In this document: piece after piece, positions 58,782-64,000 of the stretch
How the letters are laid out: every line of letters begins with the position of its first letter
Position numbering within the stretch: the first letter of the stretch is position 1
DNA from: Bacteroidales bacterium
GTDB taxonomy: Bacteria > Bacteroidota > Bacteroidia > Bacteroidales > 4484-276
Assembly (NCBI GenBank): GCA_035647615.1
Contig: DASRND010000025.1
Span: forward strand, 1-64,000
Reading direction: 5' to 3'
DNA: 64,000 bases
Translations under genes and position numbers: made by a program
Notes under the pieces: model-generated
The model's input: the letters and a program-made list of their open reading frames with translations, nothing else
The model's database searches: none
What the model was told of the DNA's origin: nothing

Positions 58782-59837
58782 TTATTCGAGATTTATTAAA
58801 AAATCAACAGTGTCCACACCATCGGCGTAATCCCAAAGCTGAGGGAACTGGCTTCTTCCGGGCGGTATTACCTGTGGCATTTCGCTGTCGATGCTCACCA
58901 CACATTGTATCTGATCCTCCATCTGCGTAAGCTGCTTTTTTATTGCCGACAGGCTTGCATACTTTTCGTAATGAACCACGGCTACCGGCGAGGCAATGGC
59001 AGCATCTTCGCGCAGCAACAAAAAACCATTGTCGAGATGCGGCTGCCGGTTGACCAGAAAAACCGACTTATTGTAGTCGTAGTTGTTGAGGTATTTATGA
59101 TTGGAAATTACGTCCGAAAAATCTTTGATGCACTCAAAAAACAGATCGAAATTGTAACCTTCCGGAACCCAAAGTTTTGAAACATTGCGACAGCCCAGAC
59201 CGTAATATGCGAAAATGTCGTTACCAAGTGCCGTCAATTCATCAACACTTTCCTGGCCAGTAAGCACAGCCACTCCATTGCGGTTGTGGCGGATGATGTG
59301 GGGGTATTTTTTAAAATAAAAATCGAAATAGCGGGCTGTATTGTTGCTGCCTGTGGCAATCACGGCATCAAAGTCTTTCAGGAAACTGTCTGTAAAAGTG
59401 GCCATGCCTTTGAATTCCGGCTCTATTTTTTCGATAAATCGATGGATGAGCGGCAGCAGCCGGTCGTCGCTGCCCGAGAGCTTGCCCAGAAAACGATTGC
59501 CGGTAACCATCACCGAAAGATAATCGTGGAAACCCACTAGCGGAATGTTGCCGGCCATCACCACCGCAATGGTTTTTGGATCGCAGGGTTCCAGCTTATC
59601 CATGGGATAGCGGCACAGCCATTTTTCTGTTTTCTTCCGGTGCAGACTTTGACCGATGGCAAGCAAGGCCTGCTGCACATTTTCGGGAGTAAACCACGGA
59701 TTGTGGTTGCGGCTCTCCACTACCAGTTCGCGCAGCTCGCTGATTTCCTTGCGGAAACTACGGAACTTCTCCTCGTCGGGGTTGCGAAGTATTTCGCCCA
59801 ACTTGCTACATACGTTTATCCTGTCAGTAAGATTCAC
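58782..59837 (-). CDS. Acyl-CoA reductase (LuxC family)
   Basis: The protein belongs to the LuxC family of acyl-CoA reductases common in Bacteroidota. Marks are 'VAVVMAGNIPLVGFHDYLSV' (NADPH-binding region), 'GNRFLGKLSGSDDRLLPLIH', 'VIATGSNNTARYFDFYFKKY' and the catalytic Cys in 'FAYYGLGCRNVSKLWVP'. It reduces acyl-CoA or acyl-phosphopantetheine thioesters to aldehydes; no LuxD/E or alcohol-forming partner is near. The GTG at 59837 (351 residues, starting 'NLTDRINVCSKLGEIL') is preferred to the ATG at 59873, because family members start there and because a TACTTTTG -7 element (59851-59858) would otherwise be inside the coding region. Confidence 0.87.
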   Translation of the reverse strand: MNLTDRINVCSKLGEILRNPDEEKFRSFRKEISELRELVVESRNHNPWFTPENVQQALLAIGQSLHRKKTEKWLCRYPMDKLEPCDPKTIAVVMAGNIPLVGFHDYLSVMVTGNRFLGKLSGSDDRLLPLIHRFIEKIEPEFKGMATFTDSFLKDFDAVIATGSNNTARYFDFYFKKYPHIIRHNRNGVAVLTGQESVDELTALGNDIFAYYGLGCRNVSKLWVPEGYNFDLFFECIKDFSDVISNHKYLNNYDYNKSVFLVNRQPHLDNGFLLLREDAAIASPVAVVHYEKYASLSAIKKQLTQMEDQIQCVVSIDSEMPQVIPPGRSQFPQLWDYADGVDTVDFLINLE

Positions 59838-59850
59838 CGCTTTTTTTTGA

Positions 59851-59858
59851 CAAAAGTA
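59851..59858 (-). promoter_or_regulatory. -7 element overlapping the longer LuxC frame
   Basis: TACTTTTG on the minus strand lies between the two candidate starts (59873 ATG and 59837 GTG). If used, the leader is very short, about 8 bases. Confidence 0.4.
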
Positions 59859-60035
59859 AGGCAAAGATTTCATCCGGTGGCCTTACAAATTATCAATCAG
59901 CGGAAATGGCTAAAGGTTATGAAAGATTACGTATGGTGAAAACCGGATGAAGATGATTGAATGATGAATAAAAAGATGGTAAACAGCAAAACCTGTGGGA
60001 ATTCATACCGAAAAAATTAATTTTAAAAAGTGCCT

Positions 60036-61595
60036 TCAGAGTTTAAAAATATAGATATGTTCCAACTGCCCGACCTTGTGGTGGAAGAAGGGCTTCAACT
60101 GCCGCATTTTCAAGAGGTGAGGATCGGATATAATTAAATAATCAGCACCCTTTTCTATTTTTTCGTGAATATTATCGCTGTTCATCCTAATGTTGTAATT
60201 CGTCCAGCCCTTACGATTCATCATATACAATGTAATGTTAGGGCTGGGATCGGGAAGCGATATCACCCGATCATCAGGCTGGATGCCTAAAGCAGTGAAA
60301 TACTCGGGGAGTTGGAGAAACTGTTGCTTTTCGACAACGTAACTCTTGTTTTGCCACGAATCAGGGTCATAACGTCCGTGGATACGCCGCCGGGCAAAGT
60401 CGATGCTGTGAATAAGTATAACTACCAGAAGTACTCTGAAGAATATAGACCGGTAAAAGGAAGGTAGCCGTTTTTTAAGCATCATTGCAAAACCCAATAC
60501 CATGATTGGAATAGCTATGAGCGCATTTATCATATAATAATCATGATCTTTGAGTAATTCAAAAAATAAAATACCAAAAGCCACAACACCAGCTGGCAGC
60601 ATCAGATTTAGTAGTGTTAAAACCCTGCTGGAGCGCGATGCGAACAGGAGTGACAGAATCCAAAAAAGGAGAATCAGATAAGAAATTTCGAGGCGGAAAT
60701 AATTCCATCGGAAATGATCGCTAAGATGATGCACAACGCTTTGTATTTCTGCGGTGGTCAATGTCCAGATTGGGATAACCTGCGTTAGGAAAAATCCTCT
60801 GTTGTAGGTTGCGTTGTAATGTCTTGCATAAAAACACCAAACAAACACCACCAGTAAAACCATGGCAAAGGGGATGATTTGTATGCGTGGATTTGAGAAT
60901 ATCTTTGACCTACCCCGGGTTTTCATGCCCAGGAACTCAAGGATAAAAATACCCAAAATTGCAAAAAAGCCGAGTAAGGCGGATATTTTGAGTAAGCCAG
61001 CAATCGCAAAAAAAAGTGCAAACAAGTAAAGATGTTTACCTTTAGAGGTGGTGTAAAATCGCTCGAAAAAGCATATCCCAATCAAAGCCAGCGAAAAAGC
61101 CGGAACATCCATCAGGAAATTATTGGCATAATAGACCAAAAAAGGCGACGAAAAGAGGAGAAAAACGATAAAGAGCGCGACATAGGAATCATGAAGTAAC
61201 CGTTCGGTGGTTTTGAAAAGCATGAAAAGCGCGGCAATAAAAATCGAGAGGTTGATGATGCGCATTACACTCTCACTGGGTCCGGTGCAATGCCATATTT
61301 GGGCAGTGAGGTAATAAATGATCGGAAAGTCACTCATCGCACGTCCTGTGCCGTCATTTCCCAAATTGTGCAGTGCCGGCATCAAAAACAGATTTTCGTC
61401 CTGATAGTAATTCATGGTCTGCGAAAGGCAATCACATTGACGCCAAAGATGAATGCTCTGGGGAGGAAGAAAGAGAATTTCGTGATAATTGTAAATGATA
61501 GCAACAAGGACGAAAATAATAACAAAAATGCCTGGCGAATAAGCAGGGAAATAAATAAACCGCGTACCTATAGGTTTATTAATCTTTAACTTCAT
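60036..61595 (-). CDS. ArnT/PMT-like glycosyltransferase (GT39-like)
   Basis: The 519-residue membrane protein has about eleven hydrophobic segments and resembles GT-C glycosyltransferases of the ArnT/PMT group. The first periplasmic loop holds 'SIHLWRQCDCLSQTMNYYQD', corresponding to the catalytic acidic loop, and 'NNFLMDVPAFSLALIGICFF' is typical of the third or fourth helix. The C-terminal ~100 residues form a soluble periplasmic part. It would move a sugar from a polyprenyl phosphate donor onto a lipid or protein. The exact substrate is unknown. A TACTTTTG -7 element (61620-61627, minus) lies 24 bases upstream. Confidence 0.82.
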   Translation of the reverse strand: MKLKINKPIGTRFIYFPAYSPGIFVIIFVLVAIIYNYHEILFLPPQSIHLWRQCDCLSQTMNYYQDENLFLMPALHNLGNDGTGRAMSDFPIIYYLTAQIWHCTGPSESVMRIINLSIFIAALFMLFKTTERLLHDSYVALFIVFLLFSSPFLVYYANNFLMDVPAFSLALIGICFFERFYTTSKGKHLYLFALFFAIAGLLKISALLGFFAILGIFILEFLGMKTRGRSKIFSNPRIQIIPFAMVLLVVFVWCFYARHYNATYNRGFFLTQVIPIWTLTTAEIQSVVHHLSDHFRWNYFRLEISYLILLFWILSLLFASRSSRVLTLLNLMLPAGVVAFGILFFELLKDHDYYMINALIAIPIMVLGFAMMLKKRLPSFYRSIFFRVLLVVILIHSIDFARRRIHGRYDPDSWQNKSYVVEKQQFLQLPEYFTALGIQPDDRVISLPDPSPNITLYMMNRKGWTNYNIRMNSDNIHEKIEKGADYLIISDPHLLKMRQLKPFFHHKVGQLEHIYIFKL

Positions 61596-61619
61596 TTTAT
61601 TTTTTTACTAATTCGTCGG

Positions 61620-61627
61620 CAAAAGTA
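61620..61627 (-). promoter_or_regulatory. -7 element of the GT39-like gene
   Basis: TACTTTTG on the minus strand at a sensible distance from the ATG at 61595. Confidence 0.5.
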
Positions 61628-61732
61628 ATCTTTCCACGCTTTCCGGTAAGCCAGGCTGCTGTTAAGGTAGTCAAACTTATTCCTTAGCTACAATACTCTA
61701 AGACCACATGTTGCACTAGAATGATTATCAGG

Positions 61733-61764
61733 GTTGGGAAAGCTAGCCTATCAACTGAGCTAAG
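61733..61764 (-). pseudogene. 5' fragment of tRNA-Gly
   Basis: On the minus strand 'TAGCTCAGTTGATAG' followed by 'GCTAGCTTTCCCAA' matches the D-arm and the 5' anticodon arm of the intact tRNA-Gly at 62192, with small gaps, and then diverges. It lies at the 3' end of the GIY-YIG gene and supplies that gene's TAG stop. Confidence 0.6.
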
Positions 61765-62038
61765 AGTGTTTCAAAAGTTTTTCATGAATAAATCTTCTGC
61801 CTTGTGCAGTTTTTAATTGCTTTTCTCTTTTCAGAGCCAGACTTTTGCTTTCAAAGGTTTCGGTATAAAATATTTCCCAAGGCTGGTACCTCTTTGTCCA
61901 TCCTTTGTTTTGTGGATGGTTATGGGATAACAACCTTCTATGAGGATCGACAGAATAACCGATGTAAATTTTATCAGCTGGTTTTGAATGTAAGATGTAA
62001 ACGTAAAAGAGTGCTTCTTTTAGGATATCCTCTTTCAT
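61760..62038 (-). CDS. GIY-YIG nuclease domain protein
   Basis: The 92-residue protein is a single GIY-YIG nuclease domain of the UPF0213/YhbQ type. It reads 'FYVYILHSKPADKIYIGYSV' (the GIY ... YIG strands, here Y-V-Y and Y-I-G), 'DPHRRLLSHNHP' with the catalytic Arg, and 'ESKSLALKREKQLKTAQGRR' with the metal-binding Glu region. Such proteins are frequent, often multi-copy, in Bacteroidota, and their targets are unknown. This copy lies between a 5' tRNA-Gly fragment (61733) and a damaged tRNA-Gly (62092), and its stop codon falls in the fragment, which suggests that it inserted into a tRNA-Gly array. Confidence 0.87.
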   Translation of the reverse strand: MKEDILKEALFYVYILHSKPADKIYIGYSVDPHRRLLSHNHPQNKGWTKRYQPWEIFYTETFESKSLALKREKQLKTAQGRRFIHEKLLKHS

Positions 62039-62091
62039 CTTGGTACTGAATAAAAAAAGTTTTAAGTTTTACCTTAAACCCTTATCATTTG

Positions 62092-62158
62092 AGCGGTAAA
62101 TGGGGTTCGAACCCACGACCCTCAGCTTGGGATCCGCCAGCTGGCGGACTATCAACTG
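62092..62158 (-). pseudogene. Damaged tRNA-Gly copy with a 16-base palindrome
   Basis: On the minus strand the D-arm piece 'GCTCAGTTGATAG' is followed by the perfect palindrome TCCGCCAGCTGGCGGA and then by the 3' half of the tRNA from 'TCCCAAGCTGAGGGTCG' on, identical to the intact gene. The palindrome replaces the 5' strand of the anticodon stem, so no cloverleaf is possible. The 5' acceptor strand is also lost. Confidence 0.8.
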
Positions 62159-62191
62159 AGCAGGATTCAAGTTTCCTTTGAACTCGTTTTG

Positions 62192-62264
62192 AGCGGTAAA
62201 TGGGGTTCGAACCCACGACCCTCAGCTTGGGAAGCTGATGCTCTACCAACTGAGCTACTACCGC
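62192..62264 (-). tRNA. tRNA-Gly(CCC)
   Basis: On the minus strand the 73-base sequence folds as a full cloverleaf: acceptor GCGGTAG/TTACCGC with one G-U, D-arm 'GCTCAGTTGGTAGAGC', anticodon stem TCAGC/GCTGA with loop TTCCCAA (anticodon CCC) and T-arm 'GTGGGTTCGAACCCCAT'. Discriminator U fits tRNA-Gly. CCA is not encoded. It reads GGG codons. Damaged relatives lie downstream at 62092 and 61733. Confidence 0.92.
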
Positions 62265-62276
62265 TGGTATCGGCGG

Positions 62277-62284
62277 CAAAAGTA
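62277..62284 (-). promoter_or_regulatory. -7 element of the tRNA-Gly gene
   Basis: TACTTTTG on the minus strand ends 12 bases before the mature tRNA 5' end, a normal position for a tRNA promoter in this phylum. Confidence 0.6.
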
Positions 62285-62320
62285 AAAATATTTCATTTCA
62301 CCGCCTGTAGTTTTGATGAA

Positions 62321-63883
62321 TTAAAGTCGGCCTTTAATAAACTCCAGTTCCGTAAAATCAAAATCGGGGTTGGGGACGTCGATTTTCATCTCATGGATGT
62401 TGGCTTGCGCATCCTGCACAAATTGCACGGTTCCTTTGGGCAGCGACGGAAGGTTGGTGAAGGTGATCTCGAAAGTGTCGAAATAAAGATGGCGTAGTGT
62501 GCCCAGAAATAGTGGCGATGGAACCAGTTGCACCATCAGCGTGTCGTCGCGCAGATATACGTTTGCATCACCGTAAAGTTGCCCCGAATAGGTGCCTGTG
62601 TATTCCTGAAGCGGCACACTAGGAGAGGTGTTATCGTATTTTTCGGCAGGCGTAGGTTCCTTCTTGCGGGCAGGTTCGTCCTTGTGGGGACGGTTCCGGT
62701 CGAGGATAAATGCGCTCCAGTCTTTATCAATTCCACCAAGCATCACGTCGAGCGTTTGGTATATCAAAGGATAGTACAGGCTTGAATTTTTGTTGGTGAG
62801 GATAACGAAACCCAGATTTTCGTCAGGAACCAGGCAGGTGTAGGAAATCATGCCGTCGTAGCCGCCGCTGTGGCTAACTATTTTATGTCCCAGATAGTTG
62901 TTCAAACCCCAGCCCAGCCCATAAGATTTAAAAAAGGTGGTAGGCCAGGTTTTTTCAGAAAACCCTGACACATTCTGCACGGTGTTTTGGCTCCACATCT
63001 CGCGGCTTCGTGCCGGACTAAATATGGTGTCGTCCTTCACGATGCCATGGTTGAGCTGCAGCATCAGCCATTGCGACATATCGTGCACACTCGAAATGAT
63101 TGCTCCGGCGGCTGCCACGTTGTCCCAGTTCAGATATTCGATGGTGACGACTTCATCATTAAAATCAGTATGTGGCGTGGCTACGTTTTCAAATTTGTCG
63201 AGCTGTGTGGTGGAGGTGATGGAGCGGGTCATGTGAAGCGGCTCAAAAAAGTGCTCACGGATAAAGTCGTCCCAGCTTTTGCCGGTCACCGCCGGAATAA
63301 TTTCGCCGGCAGCGATGTACATGATGTTGGAGTATCCGAAGTTTTCGCGGAAGCCATACATTGGTTTCAGAAAACGGGCACGTTCTATCACTTCGCGCCG
63401 GCTGTAGGTGCTGCCGTACCAGATTAGGTCGCCGCTAAAAGTGGCCAGTCCGCTGCGGTGCGTCAGCAGGTCGCGGATGGTCATGTGCGCGGTGACGTAT
63501 GGATCGTACATTCTGAACCAGGGCAGATATTCTGTTACGGGGTCGTCCCAATGGATAAGCCCTTCATCAACAAGAATAGCCAGCGCGGCTGCGGTAAAAG
63601 CTTTGGTGTTGGAAGCTACCGCAAACATTGTGTTTTGGTCTGTGGTGCCACCGCTGTTGATGTCGCGTTGTCCGTAGCCTTTCTCGAAAACAATTTGGCC
63701 ATTTTTTACGATAGCCACCGCCAGCGCCGGAACTTCCCAGTCGACGCGCGCCTTGGCATAATAATCGTCGAGCGTGGAAAGTTGTTTATTTAAATTGTCC
63801 TTCTGTGCATGAATGCCGGGCGCAAAAGCCAGCAAGCCTGCAAATATCATAAGGAAAGCTTGCGTTAAGAACCGATTTTTCAT
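62321..63883 (-). CDS. Secreted serine hydrolase (class C beta-lactamase fold)
   Basis: The 520-residue protein has a signal peptide ('FLMIFAGLLAFAPGIHAQ') and a class C beta-lactamase/D-alanyl-D-alanine carboxypeptidase-like domain (about residues 35-380): S-x-x-K in 'FAVASNTKAFTAAALAIL', Y-x-N in 'ENFGYSNIMYIAAGEI' and the third motif near 'GHKIVSHSGGYDGM'. A C-terminal DUF3471-like lipocalin-type domain covers about 425-520. These enzymes hydrolyse esters, peptides or D-amino-acid bonds in the periplasm; few are true beta-lactamases. The substrate is not predictable. Single gene; its 3' end is 57 bases from the tRNA-Gly 5' end on the same strand. Confidence 0.92.
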   Translation of the reverse strand: MKNRFLTQAFLMIFAGLLAFAPGIHAQKDNLNKQLSTLDDYYAKARVDWEVPALAVAIVKNGQIVFEKGYGQRDINSGGTTDQNTMFAVASNTKAFTAAALAILVDEGLIHWDDPVTEYLPWFRMYDPYVTAHMTIRDLLTHRSGLATFSGDLIWYGSTYSRREVIERARFLKPMYGFRENFGYSNIMYIAAGEIIPAVTGKSWDDFIREHFFEPLHMTRSITSTTQLDKFENVATPHTDFNDEVVTIEYLNWDNVAAAGAIISSVHDMSQWLMLQLNHGIVKDDTIFSPARSREMWSQNTVQNVSGFSEKTWPTTFFKSYGLGWGLNNYLGHKIVSHSGGYDGMISYTCLVPDENLGFVILTNKNSSLYYPLIYQTLDVMLGGIDKDWSAFILDRNRPHKDEPARKKEPTPAEKYDNTSPSVPLQEYTGTYSGQLYGDANVYLRDDTLMVQLVPSPLFLGTLRHLYFDTFEITFTNLPSLPKGTVQFVQDAQANIHEMKIDVPNPDFDFTELEFIKGRL

Positions 63884-63893
63884 TATGAAAATA

Positions 63894-64000
63894 TTAGTTT
63901 TTCGATGGTGAATTGTTTTCTATTTTGCGCATGAGTCGTGGCATAATTTCACCAGCCTTTCCACCCAGATAAATGTCGGTGATGGCATTGGTATAGTGCG
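63894..64000 (-). CDS. 3' end of an unidentified gene (partial)
   Basis: The minus strand reads open from the window edge to a TAA at 63894-63896, giving 'HYTNAITDIYLGGKAGEIM' and ending 'KIENNSPSKN'. The composition looks coding and the frame ends 11 bases before the serine hydrolase ATG, so both may be co-transcribed. Too little is present to name the protein. Confidence 0.45.
   Translation of the reverse strand, partial: HYTNAITDIYLGGKAGEIMPRLMRKIENNSPSKN

Noticed and set aside
62085..62279. 64-residue minus-strand ORF across the tRNA-Gly region
   Set aside because: It is the translation of the tRNA gene and its damaged copy, a known source of false proteins.

Overview
The window reads as chromosome from a Bacteroidota (Bacteroidetes) bacterium, probably a free-living Bacteroidales-like lineage. 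Upstream of many genes there is a clean TAnnTTTG -7 element, the Bacteroidota sigma-ABfr promoter. Shine-Dalgarno sites are mostly absent and several genes start with TTG or GTG. The gene content agrees: a PurM of about 390 residues, a GlmU-like left-handed helix protein, a LuxC-type acyl-CoA reductase, type B L31, DUF6266, YjbH and a six-gene Na+-NQR operon.

Region 1 (1-16 kb) is a surface-polysaccharide region broken up by accessory DNA. It opens with an AT-rich operon (GNAT-like, deacetylase, GT4, DUF354) and closes with a FemAB-like protein, an undecaprenyl-phosphate sugar transferase and a YjbH-like outer-membrane protein. Between them lie a GxxExxY protein set among three copies of a hairpin repeat, a decayed double toxin-antitoxin locus, two intact TA pairs, a deacetylase gene that carries repeat DNA in frame, and full, truncated and fragmentary copies of a four-helix-bundle (23S IVP-type) gene, each bordered by CTAC-type or CTCATCTC-type arrays. 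There are also a VanZ-like protein, an HTH protein and a DUF6266 protein.

Region 2 (16-36 kb) is mainly housekeeping and metabolic: an NMN/NaMN adenylyltransferase, selD, a multi-PAS histidine kinase, purM, recQ, ssb, an alpha/beta hydrolase-OsmC fusion, glutaminase, a CAP-SPOR secreted protein, an M20 amidohydrolase, a NYN/LOTUS protein, a fatty-acid desaturase, pyrF and pgk. Its intergenic gaps hold several unrelated hairpin or tandem repeat families.

Region 3 (36-64 kb) contains a transaminase/omega-amidase pair with overlapping genes, an AT-rich GT-C-like membrane protein, trkA-trkH, a MATE exporter and nqrABCDEF. A small four-cysteine membrane protein lies 1.2 kb from nqrA and resembles the NQR maturation factor NqrM. 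Further on are an MscS channel, lon, the GlmU-like protein, rpmE, LuxC, a GT39-like protein, a GIY-YIG gene lodged among tRNA-Gly fragments, one intact tRNA-Gly(CCC) and a beta-lactamase-fold serine hydrolase. The window ends inside one more minus-strand gene.

The most unusual signal is the repeat biology. Three small-protein families (four-helix bundle, GxxExxY, GIY-YIG) each sit inside a different repeat structure, and in several cases the repeat supplies the gene's stop codon or its fragments. Two repeat stretches lie inside an otherwise intact deacetylase reading frame. I saw no CRISPR array, rRNA gene, canonical transposase or phage module.
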